Of a stretch of 10,751 nucleotides of DNA, positions 1-6,839 are shown one piece after another; within the stretch, counting starts at the first letter, position 1; every line of letters starts with the position of its first letter. This stretch comes from Clostridiales bacterium UBA7273 (lineage in GTDB: Bacteria > Bacillota > Clostridia > Oscillospirales > Oscillospiraceae): positions 2,236-12,986 of the forward strand of contig DKRV01000036.1 in NCBI GenBank assembly GCA_002472405.1. Reading direction: 5' to 3'. The notes beneath the pieces were generated by a model that saw only the letters and a list, made by a program, of their open reading frames with translations, did not search any database and was not told the origin of the DNA. Position numbers and translations under genes: made by a program.

Positions 1-58
1 ACACCTCATCCGTCACCAAAGGTGACATCTTCCCCTCAAGCTACGCAGGGGAAGGCAA
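1..58 (+). repeat. Module A: double-hairpin repeat
   Basis: Two adjacent hairpins are visible. The first pairs GTCACC (12-17) with GGTGAC (21-26). The second pairs CTTCCCCT (29-36) with AGGGGAAG (47-54). The same module recurs at 6029-6083 (inverted), 6259-6312 (variant stem), 8247-8301 and 10712-10751. It has no coding capacity and no T-run placed as in an intrinsic terminator. Between this module and the next element (59-131) I see only a truncated GGAACGGAT hairpin (116-133) and no gene. Its function is unknown. Confidence 0.85.
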
Positions 59-131
59 AAGGCAAAACCTCTGCTGCATATCGCTATATTAACTGCGCAG
101 GTAGATGCAACAGGCGGAACGGATAAATCCG

Positions 132-363
132 TTTTTTCAGTGGCGCATTAAAATTTTACGGATACATTAGTTGCGTCAGCCCGACCGGAGGGTGCCGACA
201 AAACTATAACACGCGGAACGGATAAATCCGTTCCCTACAAGGTGCGAAGCAAAACTCAGCAACGCACTTGCGTTACGCGAAGCGATACGGTTTCCTCCAT
301 TGCTTCGACACCGGGCAACCAGAGATATACGTATCAGTGCAAACTCAATGCGCCTCTAAAAAA
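132..363 (+). repeat. Complete TIR element (MITE-like), copy 1
   Basis: This is a 232-bp unit that starts TTTTTTCAGTGGCGCATT and ends GCGCCTCTAAAAAA, which are inverted copies of each other. Inside it is a 20-bp palindromic hairpin (215-234, GGAACGGAT/ATCCGTTCC). The whole unit aligns, reverse-complemented, with 3979-4211. Its left end interrupts another copy of the same hairpin at 116-133, so the elements are nested. The short open frames that cross it follow the repeat sequence and are not gene-like. No transposase lies nearby, so any mobility would need to be supplied in trans (inference). Confidence 0.8.
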
Positions 364-453
364 GCGCGAGGCAACTACGGTTTCCTCCATTGTTTCGACA
401 CCGGGCGACCAGAGATATATGTATCGGTAGGTGCGTCAATGCGCCTCTGAAAA
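364..453 (+). repeat. Truncated TIR element (right half) ending inside mfd
   Basis: This is a right-half copy with the internal motif GGTTTCCTCCATTGTTTCGA and the terminal GCGCCTCTGAAAA. It follows copy 1 directly. Its terminal repeat overlaps the 3' end of mfd: read on the minus strand, the terminus encodes the last residues (F-S-E-A-H) and the TGA stop at 436-438. Confidence 0.75.
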
Positions 454-3400
454 GTCTTTTATGAATTTTCGGGCCTGATCGACGATGCGCGCGTTTGATT
501 TCAGGCGCAGGCTGACGCGCGGCGTGGTGCCGGCCTCGACCTTGAGCACGCCCTTGTACTCGGGGCGCGCGTAGAGTGCGGAGATGCGCTGCATGTCGAA
601 ATCGCGCAGGGCGAATATGAGCTTGCCGGACTTCTGCGAAATATCGCTTATGCCGGCCTTTCCGGCCTCGCCGCGCAAAAGCGCGACGTGAATCAGTGCG
701 CTCACGCCCGAGGGCAGGTCGCCGAAGCGGTCGATAAGCTCGTCGATGAGGTCGTCGGCCTCGTCCTCGGTGCGCAAAAGCGCGATGCGCCGGTAGATAT
801 CCATGCGCTGCCCCTCGGCCGGGATGTACGCCTCGGGGATGTTCGCCGCAACGGCGAGATCGGCCGAGCACTCGGCGCGATGCTCGACCTTGACGCCGCG
901 CTCCTCAAGCACGGCCTCGCTCAGCAGCTTCATGTACATATCGTAGCCCACGTCGGTCATATGCCCCGACTGCTCCGCGCCGAGAAGGCTGCCCGCTCCG
1001 CGAATTTCAAGGTCGCGCATGGCGATCTTGAAGCCCGAGCCGAACTCGGCAAACTCGCGGATGGCCTCGAGGCGCTTTTCCGCGACCTCGGTGAGCACCT
1101 TGTTCTGGCGGAAGGTGAGGTAAGCCGAGGCGCGGCGCGTGCTGCGTCCGACGCGGCCGCGTATCTGGTGCAGCTGCGCAAGACCCATTTTGTCGGCGTC
1201 CTCGATGATAAGCGTGTTGACGTTTGGTATGTCGATGCCGGTCTCGATGATCGTCGTGCAGACGAGCACCTGCGTTTTGCCCTCGGTGACGTCCTCCATG
1301 ACCGAGGCGAGCATTTCTTTGTCCATCTGCCCGTGCGCAACGCCGACGGTGACCTCGTTATCGAGCATCTCGCGTATCTTTATCGCGGTGCGCTCAATGC
1401 TGTCGATGCGGTTGTGCAGGTAATACACCTGGCCGCCGCGCTGGATCTCGCGGCGTATCGCGTCGCAGATAATGCCCCAGTCGTGCTCCATGACAAAGGT
1501 CTGCACCGGGAGTCTGTCCTGCGGCGGCTCGTCGATCGAGGACATGTCGCGTATGCCCGAAAGCGCCATATTAAGCGTGCGCGGAATGGGCGTTGCCGAC
1601 AGCGTGAGAACGTCCACGCCGCGGCTCATTTCCTTTATGTGCTCCTTGTGGCCGACGCCGAAGCGCTGCTCCTCGTCAACGATAAGAAGCCCGAGGCTTT
1701 TGAATTTGACGTCCTTTTGCAGAAGCCTGTGGGTGCCGACGACGAGGTCGCACTTGCCGGTTTTCAGGTCGTCGAGCGTTTTTTGTATCTGTGCCGGAGT
1801 GCGGAAGCGGCTGAGCACCTCGACGGTTATCGGGAAGCCGAAAAATCGCTGCACGGCGGTCTGGTAATGCTGCTGGGCGAGCACCGTTGTCGGCACGAGT
1901 ATCGCCGCCTGGCGGTTATCGAGGATGCACTTCATCGCCGCACGCAGCGCGACCTCCGTTTTGCCGTAGCCGACGTCGCCGCACAGCAGCCTATCCATCG
2001 GCGTTTCCGACTCCATGTCGGCCTTTATCTCGCTTATGCAGCGCAGCTGATCGTCAGTCTCGGTGTAGCCGAAGTTATCCTCAAACTCGCGCTGCCACGG
2101 CGAATCGGGTGCGAATGCGTGGCCCGGTATGCGCGCACGCTCGGCATATAGCTTTATAAGCTCGCCGGCTAATTTCTTCGTCGCGGCCTTGGCGCGCGAG
2201 CGCGCACGCGACCACTCAGCGCCGCCCATTTTTGAGAGCTTAACGTGCTGATCCTCGGCAGCGCCCAGATATTTCGTCACCATGTCCAGCGCCGTTGCCG
2301 GAACATAAAGCGTGTCTGTTCCGGCGTAGCGGATCATGATATAGTCCTTTTCAAAGCCGTCCACCTTCATCTTTTTTATGCCGGCAAAGCGGCCGATGCC
2401 GTGAACCTCGTGGACGACGAGATCCCCCGGAGCAAGGTCTGCGTAGGAGTTTATGCGCTGCCTGTTCGACGGGGCTTTTTTGTTTTTATGCTTATGCTCG
2501 CGCACGCGCAGAAGCTGCATATCGCTTATGACGGCAAGCTTTATGCCGGGATACTCCATGCCTGCCGACATGCCGCCGACGGATATCGTGCAGCAGCCCT
2601 CCTCCGGCAGCTTTTCGAGCGTTTCCTGAACGTAGGCGATGATGCCCGAATCCTTCAGGAAGCTTTGCAGAAGCTCCGCCCTGCGCATGTCACCGGCAAG
2701 AACTACGACCCGGAACCCCTGCTTGAGATACGCCGAAACGTCCTCGGCCGCGGTCTTGACAGAGCCTGCGTACGACGGCAGCTGCTTTGCCGGGATGCTC
2801 GCGAGCGTTTTCGGCTCCACGGGGTAGCGCCCGACGGTGAACGCGTCTGCCATATACAGCGCGTGCTCGGACAAGACATTCGTCAGCTCATCCCAGCTTA
2901 TGCGGAACGACGGTGCGTCGGTCGCGACCATGCCGCCCTTGACAAGCTCGCTCAGATCGTCGCCGAGCTGCTTTGCAAAGCCCCTGGCTCTGTCTGCGCA
3001 TCTGGGCGGCTGGTCGAGGAAAACCACCGCCTCCTCGGGTATGTAGTCCGCGCCCGAGGCCTTTTCGTACAGAAACGGCATGTATCTGTCGGCGTATTCT
3101 ATCTTGACGTTCTGCTCGAGCCGCTCGATATCCGCGCGCAGGTTCTGCTCAAGCTGCCGCAGCTGCTGCGAGCTTTTATGCTTTGCGCACTTATCCGCGG
3201 CCGCTCCCAATGCGTCGATAAGCGCCTCCGTTCCGCCGGCAGCGAGCGTCGTAAGGCTCTCTGCCGCCGGGAGTATTCGACAAAATTCGACGCTTTCCGT
3301 TCTGCGCTGGGTCTTTATGTCGAAAAAGCCCATGCTGTCGATATCGTCGCCCCAGAATTCAATGCGCACAGGCTCGGGATACGCCGGCGAGAAAAAGTCG

Positions 3401-3939
3401 ATTATTCCGCCGCGCCGGGCAAACTGTCCCGTGCCCTCTACCTGCTCGCAGCGGGTGTAGCCGCAGCGCAGAAGCGCCGCCTCCAGCTCCTCCGGAGGGC
3501 ATGGCTCGCCGTCTTTGACCGTGAAAGCGGCTTTGCCGAGCGTCTGAGGCGGTATTGCGCGCTGCATGAGCGCCGATACCGTTGCTACCGTAACCGGGCT
3601 TTCGCCGCATCTGAGGGCGTTTAAAACATAAAGGCGCTTCTGCTCGGCCTCTCTGGACGCGGCCAGCGAGGGGTAAAACGTGAAGTCGCGCGAGTACAGC
3701 GTGTTTACCGGCCGGCCGAGCATGGCCTCGAGGTCGCGCGAGAAGCTCTCTGCCGAGCTGTCATCCGGGCACACGACGAACATCGGCAGCTCCAGCCTTT
3801 CATACAGCGCCGCCGCGAGGTTTACCCTGTGTATGCCCGAAAGTCCGGAAACGAGCGCAGGAAGCCCTCCGCTCTCCATCAGACCGGGGAGGGCGGCCGC
3901 TTCCTTGTTTTCAAATATCTGCTGATTGAGTATTTTCAT
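436..3939 (-). CDS. mfd: Transcription-repair coupling factor Mfd
   Basis: Mfd is an ATP-driven DNA translocase. It displaces RNA polymerase stalled at lesions and recruits UvrA for nucleotide excision repair. The product is 1167 aa, typical of the family (about 1150-1180). An N-terminal UvrB-like region is followed by a CarD-like RNA-polymerase-interaction domain starting near residue 506 (DLVVHEVHGIGRF). The SF2 motor has Walker A GDVGYGKT (654-661), a DEEQ box (755-758), and motif VI QIRGRVGRS. The C-terminal TRCF regulatory domain comes last. I chose ATG 3937-3939 because in-frame ATGs at 3966 and 4002 lie within or upstream of the -35/-10 promoter (3949-3977), which would leave almost no leader. 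The last five codons and stop lie in a repeat terminus. The gene is divergent from dnaA and on the leading strand if replication starts at 6613-6844. Identification is secure; the exact start is less so. Confidence 0.97.
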   Translation of the reverse strand: MKILNQQIFENKEAAALPGLMESGGLPALVSGLSGIHRVNLAAALYERLELPMFVVCPDDSSAESFSRDLEAMLGRPVNTLYSRDFTFYPSLAASREAEQKRLYVLNALRCGESPVTVATVSALMQRAIPPQTLGKAAFTVKDGEPCPPEELEAALLRCGYTRCEQVEGTGQFARRGGIIDFFSPAYPEPVRIEFWGDDIDSMGFFDIKTQRRTESVEFCRILPAAESLTTLAAGGTEALIDALGAAADKCAKHKSSQQLRQLEQNLRADIERLEQNVKIEYADRYMPFLYEKASGADYIPEEAVVFLDQPPRCADRARGFAKQLGDDLSELVKGGMVATDAPSFRISWDELTNVLSEHALYMADAFTVGRYPVEPKTLASIPAKQLPSYAGSVKTAAEDVSAYLKQGFRVVVLAGDMRRAELLQSFLKDSGIIAYVQETLEKLPEEGCCTISVGGMSAGMEYPGIKLAVISDMQLLRVREHKHKNKKAPSNRQRINSYADLAPGDLVVHEVHGIGRFAGIKKMKVDGFEKDYIMIRYAGTDTLYVPATALDMVTKYLGAAEDQHVKLSKMGGAEWSRARSRAKAATKKLAGELIKLYAERARIPGHAFAPDSPWQREFEDNFGYTETDDQLRCISEIKADMESETPMDRLLCGDVGYGKTEVALRAAMKCILDNRQAAILVPTTVLAQQHYQTAVQRFFGFPITVEVLSRFRTPAQIQKTLDDLKTGKCDLVVGTHRLLQKDVKFKSLGLLIVDEEQRFGVGHKEHIKEMSRGVDVLTLSATPIPRTLNMALSGIRDMSSIDEPPQDRLPVQTFVMEHDWGIICDAIRREIQRGGQVYYLHNRIDSIERTAIKIREMLDNEVTVGVAHGQMDKEMLASVMEDVTEGKTQVLVCTTIIETGIDIPNVNTLIIEDADKMGLAQLHQIRGRVGRSTRRASAYLTFRQNKVLTEVAEKRLEAIREFAEFGSGFKIAMRDLEIRGAGSLLGAEQSGHMTDVGYDMYMKLLSEAVLEERGVKVEHRAECSADLAVAANIPEAYIPAEGQRMDIYRRIALLRTEDEADDLIDELIDRFGDLPSGVSALIHVALLRGEAGKAGISDISQKSGKLIFALRDFDMQRISALYARPEYKGVLKVEAGTTPRVSLRLKSNARIVDQARKFIKDFSEAH

Positions 3940-3948
3940 AGTCCAAAT

Positions 3949-3977
3949 ATTATACCTTTTTTTCATTTCGTTTTCAA
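3949..3977 (-). promoter_or_regulatory. mfd promoter (sigma-A type)
   Basis: On the minus strand, TTGAAA (3977-3972) and a perfect TATAAT (3954-3949) are separated by exactly 17 bp. The -10 box ends only 9 nt before ATG 3939. Initiation at the usual distance would therefore fall within a few nt of the start codon, giving a leaderless or nearly leaderless mRNA. No Shine-Dalgarno sequence sits at normal spacing before that ATG. The -35 box lies directly next to the terminus of the repeat beginning at 3979. Confidence 0.75.
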
Positions 3978-3978
3978 G

Positions 3979-4211
3979 TTTTTCAGAGGCGCATTGGCGC
4001 ACCTACGGATACTCATATCTCTGGTATCCCGGTATCGAGACATTGGTAAAAACCGTGCTGTTTAGCATCCCGGCAATGCGTTGCTGAGTTTTGCGCCGCA
4101 CCTTGTAGGGAACGGATTTATCCGTTCCGCGTGTTATGGTTTTGTCAGCACCCACCGGTCGGGCTGACGCGAAAACCGTATCGGTATCAGTGCTGACGCG
4201 CCTCTAAAAAA
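3979..4211 (-). repeat. Complete TIR element, copy 2 (inverted relative to copy 1)
   Basis: This 233-bp unit is bounded by TTTTTCAGAGGCGC and GCGCCTCTAAAAAA. Reverse-complemented, it aligns with copy 1 (132-363) over its whole length, including the palindromic hairpin at 4109-4128. Its 'right' terminus faces the mfd promoter. The right terminus of 364-453 faces the mfd 3' end in the opposite orientation, so mfd is bracketed by inverted copies. Confidence 0.8.
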
Positions 4212-4429
4212 CCGCTGGCCGCAGTGAAGAGCTAACAGCTGATAGTTAATAGCTGTCAACCCCTCGGCAGCAAGCTGCCTGCTCCCCTTGACAGGAGAGC
4301 CAATGGGAGGCGGCAAAAACTCAGCATTGCACTTATGTAGCGCGAGGCAACCACGGTTTTCTCCGCAGCCTCGATACCGGGACACCGCAATAAGCGTATC
4401 CGTAGGTGCAGTAATGCGCCTCTAAAAAA
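4212..4429 (+). repeat. Module C plus right half of a TIR element
   Basis: The left part is module C: a GAGCTAACAGCTGATAG-type tract, a GGCAGC-AA-GCTGCC hairpin (4266-4279) and CTCCCCTTGACAGG. The right part matches the right half of the TIR element and ends GCGCCTCTAAAAAA. Module C recurs at about 8589-8690 and, inverted, at about 10470-10575. I see no gene here. Confidence 0.75.
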
Positions 4430-4442
4430 GCCCGTTCCCTGC

Positions 4443-4501
4443 AAGTCTATATCCTATAGATATAATATATAATATACTACATTAATTATAATATATTTAT
4501 A
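4443..4501. other. AT-rich tract upstream of the dnaA promoter
   Basis: This is a nearly pure A/T stretch with several overlapping TATAAT-like strings, lying between the repeat mosaic and the dnaA promoter. No near-consensus DnaA box (TTATCCACA) is visible here, so I do not call it an origin. It could act as an UP-like promoter tract or an accessory unwinding site (inference). Confidence 0.5.
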
Positions 4502-4530
4502 TTGCAAAGGGGTGCGGTTTTTGATATAAT
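4502..4530 (+). promoter_or_regulatory. dnaA promoter (sigma-A type, extended -10)
   Basis: TTGCAA (4502-4507) and TATAAT (4525-4530) are separated by 17 bp, with an extended -10 TG at 4522-4523. Transcription would start near 4537, leaving a leader of roughly 40 nt. A GAGG ribosome binding site at 4568-4571 lies 8 nt before ATG 4580. I see no DnaA box overlapping it, so there is no visible sign of autoregulation at this promoter. Confidence 0.8.
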
Positions 4531-4579
4531 ATATTAGTTTCAAAAATGGGGTAATTTGCGAATAAACGAGGATCTGTAT

Positions 4580-5893
4580 ATGAGCGTTAATTCACTGAAC
4601 GATATATGGCAGGCGGTGCTGGGCGTGCTGGGTCAGAACCTGACGGACACGGCCATTTCCACCTGGTTTGAGGATTGCGAGCCGGTCGAGATCGACGGCA
4701 GCACCCTTGTTCTCAAGACAAGCTCGGATTTTAAGCGCGACATTATAGTTAAGCGCTTTGCCGAGACTATAAAAAACGCGATGAGCGACATTTTTTCGAC
4801 CGAGTTCACTGTCAAGGTGCTCACCGAGGACGAGCTTGGCGACTATGAAGAGCGCAAGGCCGACGACGATCCCCTGCCCGAGATGGCAGGCTACACCTTT
4901 GATCGCTTCATCGTCGGCAACTCCAACAAGTTTGCTCACAATGCCGCCGTTGCCGTCGCGCACAAGCCCGGCAGCGCGTACAATCCTCTGTTTATCTACG
5001 GCAACTCCGGCCTTGGAAAAACGCATCTGCTGCTGGCCATCGGCCAGTATATCCGCGAGAACAATCCCGGCGCGAAGATCGCCTACATAAAGGGCGACGA
5101 GTTCACAAATCAGCTGCTGAAGTCCATCAAAGAGGGCACGGGCGAGGAATTTCGCATGAAATACCGCAACGTTGATCTCTTCCTCGTTGACGATATCCAG
5201 TTCATCGCCGGCAAGCAGGCCACGCAGGAGGAGTTTTTCCACACCTTCAACAACATTTACGAGGCCGGACACCAGATAGTAATCACCTCCGACCGTCCGC
5301 CGATTGAGATGAGCCTGCTCGACGATCGTCTTATGAGCCGCTTTCAGGGCGGACTTATGGCGGATATCCAGCCGCCGGACATTGAAACGCGCATGGTGAT
5401 AACCCGTGCCAAGGCAGCGCAGCTCGGCCTCGTTTTGGAGGACGATGCGGTCGCGTATATCGCCGAGACGATAACCTCGAATGTGCGTCAGATCGAGGGT
5501 GTCATAAAGCGCCTGACCGCGTACAGGGAAATACTCGACAGCACCATCGACACCGCCGCCGTCAAGCGCGCTATAAAGGACGTTGTGCGCATCGGAACGT
5601 TTATTCCCTCGCCGCAGCTCATCATCCGCGAGAGCGCGCGTTATTTTCAGCTCTCCGAGGAGGATCTGCGCGGACAGAACCGCAGCAAGGCAACTGCCAC
5701 CGCGCGTCAGATATCCATGTATCTTATCCGCACGCTCACCAATCTTCCGCTTAAGGAGATAGGCGCCGAGTACGGCGACAGAAACCACTCGACCGTGCTC
5801 TCCTCCATCCGCAAGGTCGAGGAGATGATAAAGGAAGACCCCATGTATTCCGCCGCCGTCCGCGATATAACCTCAAATATAAATTCTCAATGA
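4580..5893 (+). CDS. dnaA: Chromosomal replication initiator DnaA
   Basis: DnaA is an AAA+ ATPase that binds DnaA boxes at oriC, assembles on single-stranded DnaA-trios and unwinds the origin. The product is 437 aa. Domain I (about 1-80) and a short acidic linker come first. The AAA+ core has Walker A GNSGLGKT (141-148), Walker B LFLVDD with D204-D205, and the arginine finger R254 in LMSRF. Domain IV carries the helix-turn-helix signature DRNHSTV starting at D400, with N402 where Escherichia coli has Asp in its DHTT motif. ATG 4580 is chosen because it has a GAGG site 8 nt upstream; TTG 4556 in the same frame has none. Unlike many Firmicutes, dnaA is separated from dnaN by about 950 bp, and its upstream neighbour is mfd, not rpmH. 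Repeat sequence starts at the stop codon. Confidence 0.98.
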   Translation: MSVNSLNDIWQAVLGVLGQNLTDTAISTWFEDCEPVEIDGSTLVLKTSSDFKRDIIVKRFAETIKNAMSDIFSTEFTVKVLTEDELGDYEERKADDDPLPEMAGYTFDRFIVGNSNKFAHNAAVAVAHKPGSAYNPLFIYGNSGLGKTHLLLAIGQYIRENNPGAKIAYIKGDEFTNQLLKSIKEGTGEEFRMKYRNVDLFLVDDIQFIAGKQATQEEFFHTFNNIYEAGHQIVITSDRPPIEMSLLDDRLMSRFQGGLMADIQPPDIETRMVITRAKAAQLGLVLEDDAVAYIAETITSNVRQIEGVIKRLTAYREILDSTIDTAAVKRAIKDVVRIGTFIPSPQLIIRESARYFQLSEEDLRGQNRSKATATARQISMYLIRTLTNLPLKEIGAEYGDRNHSTVLSSIRKVEEMIKEDPMYSAAVRDITSNINSQ

Positions 5894-6027
5894 GCTGATA
5901 GCTGTTAGCTTATAGCAATTAGTAGGGAACAGGCTTGCCCGTTCCGCGTATAACGGTTTAGTCAGCACCCACCGGTCGGGACATCGCAAAAACCGTATCG
6001 GTACCAGCGTAAATACGCCACTAAAAA
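5894..6027 (-). repeat. Truncated TIR element after dnaA, with variant hairpin
   Basis: This starts immediately after the dnaA stop with a GCTGATAGCTGTTAGC tract and continues with the left half of the TIR element in inverted orientation, ending CGCCACTAAAAA. The central hairpin (5926-5945) is GGAACAGGC/GCCCGTTCC, a different stem from the common GGAACGGAT/ATCCGTTCC. Pairing is kept except for one A-C mismatch. It could serve as a weak terminator for dnaA, but no U-tract follows it. Confidence 0.7.
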
Positions 6028-6028
6028 G

Positions 6029-6083
6029 CCTTCCCCTGCGTAGCTTGAGGGGAAGGTGTCACCTTGGTGACGGATGAGGTGTT
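6029..6083 (-). repeat. Module A, inverted copy
   Basis: This is the reverse complement of the double-hairpin module at 1-58: CTTCCCCT/AGGGGAAG followed by GTCACC/GGTGAC. It sits directly between the truncated element after dnaA and the tandem termini starting at 6113. No gene is present. Confidence 0.85.
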
Positions 6084-6112
6084 ATTTTAATCTTTGCCGT
6101 CAGGCAAAAACA

Positions 6113-6449
6113 TTTTTTAAGTGGCGCTTTTTTAGAGGCGCATTTTTAGAGGCGCTTTAGCGTTGTACCGATACATTTATTGCGGTTGCCCGACAGGTGG
6201 GTGCAGGCAAAACCGATACATATTGTAACAAAGTAGCGCCTACGGCGCGGATATATTTACACCTCATCTGCCGCAAGCGGCATCTTCCCCTCAAGCTCCG
6301 CAAGGGGAAGACAATTGGGTGCAGCCTAATTTTGCACTAATATAGCACGACCTTGCGTAGCGCGAGAGTTTCACGGTTTTGTCGGTAACTTCGACACCGG
6401 GACACCGCAATCACCGTATACGTAGCTGCGTCAAAGCGCCTCTAAAAAA
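6113..6449 (+). repeat. Nested TIR element with three tandem left termini
   Basis: Three left termini start at 6113, 6128 and 6143, each exactly 15 bp after the last (TTTTTTAAGTGGCGC, TTTTTTAGAGGCGC, TTTTTAGAGGCGC). The body follows, with a GCGCC-TAC-GGCGC hairpin (6236-6248) at the position of the usual central hairpin and an inserted variant module A (6259-6312). The right terminus GCGCCTCTAAAAAA ends at 6449. No gene is present. Confidence 0.7.
6259..6312 (+). repeat. Module A, variant stem
   Basis: The first hairpin is TGCCGC-AA-GCGGCA (6269-6282) instead of GTCACC/GGTGAC, while the flanks and second hairpin (CTTCCCCT/AGGGGAAG) are retained. Two base pairs changed on both sides of the stem, so pairing is preserved. 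It lies inside the nested TIR element 6113-6449. Confidence 0.75.
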
Positions 6450-6612
6450 GCGCGAAACGTCGCGGTTTCAACCATTGTTTCAATACCTTGCTACCATAAA
6501 ACGTAGCTTTCACTAACGCAGCGCGTGGCAACCACGGTTTCCTCCGCACCCTCGATACCGGGCAACCAGAGATAAGCGTATCCGTGACTGCGTCAATTCG
6601 CCACTAAAAAAA
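6450..6612 (+). repeat. Truncated TIR element (right half) bordering oriC
   Basis: This begins GCGCGAAAC directly after the terminus at 6449, carries the internal GGTTTCAACCATTGTTTCAA and GATACCGGGCAACCAGAGATA motifs, and ends CGCCACTAAAAAAA at 6612. It marks the left edge of the repeat-free origin region. Confidence 0.65.
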
Positions 6613-6746
6613 CCAACAAAGGAATGTTGATTGTTTGTTTTTTTGTGTTGAAAACTTGGGGTCAAAATTTTGTGTGTTGAAAGACTAAAATTTACGAACA
6701 TTTTTGTCAACACAAAAAATTGAGGCGTATCAAGCGAGTTTTCGAC

Positions 6747-6755
6747 TTTTCCACA
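6747..6755 (+). promoter_or_regulatory. DnaA box (TTTTCCACA)
   Basis: This nonamer is one mismatch from TTATCCACA. It lies 10 bp before the DnaA-trio array, where the loading box of a bacterial basal unwinding system is expected. Confidence 0.75.
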
Positions 6756-6765
6756 ATAATTTCAA

Positions 6766-6783
6766 CTACTGCTAATACTACTG
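6766..6783 (+). promoter_or_regulatory. DnaA-trio array
   Basis: The plus strand reads CTA-CTG-CTA-ATA-CTA-CTG. The complementary strand, read 3' to 5', is GAT-GAC-GAT-TAT-GAT-GAC, which fits the DnaA-trio pattern (3'-[G/A]A[T/N]-5') in most units. DnaA is known to assemble on such trios to open DNA. It is in phase, correctly oriented away from the box at 6747-6755, and followed by an A/T tract. Confidence 0.65.
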
Positions 6784-6832
6784 AACTTAAAAAGATTTAT
6801 TTATATATCATTCTATTTTTTTCGTTTTTAAC

Positions 6833-6839
6833 GGGAGGA
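6833..6839 (+). promoter_or_regulatory. dnaN ribosome binding site
   Basis: GGGAGGA is a strong Shine-Dalgarno sequence with 6 nt between GGAGG and ATG 6845. It fixes the dnaN start. Confidence 0.9.

Noticed and set aside
1..435. CRISPR-like array because of recurring palindromic units
   Set aside because: Spacing and unit content are irregular, units occur in both orientations, there are no uniform spacers, and no cas genes are visible.
242..450. Small overlapping open frames of about 60 codons in the repeats
   Set aside because: They follow the repeat sequence, are not conserved between copies in frame, and lack ribosome binding sites.
688..3624. Long plus-strand open frames (688-2151 and 2245-3624) antisense to mfd
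   Set aside because: They are shadows of the GC-rich mfd reading frame; their translations are low-complexity, rich in Arg, Ala, His and Val, with no recognisable domain, and no ribosome binding site was evident.
3940..4002. Upstream in-frame ATGs (3966 and 4002) as mfd starts
   Set aside because: One lies in the promoter spacer and the other in the repeat; the added residues do not resemble Mfd.
4109..4128. TTATCCGTT within the hairpin as a DnaA box
   Set aside because: It has three mismatches at the conserved 3' end and is present in every hairpin copy, including those far from the predicted unwinding site.
4556..4579. TTG 4556 as the dnaA start
   Set aside because: There is no ribosome binding site upstream of it, and the GAGG at 4568-4571 is correctly spaced for ATG 4580.
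4592..5788. Minus-strand open frame opposite dnaA
   Set aside because: It is a shadow frame of dnaA with no motif or initiation signal.
6613..6641. CAACA/TGTTG stem followed by a T-rich stretch as a terminator
   Set aside because: The stem is only 5 bp and AT-rich, the T-run is interrupted, and the site lies in the origin region, so the evidence is too weak.
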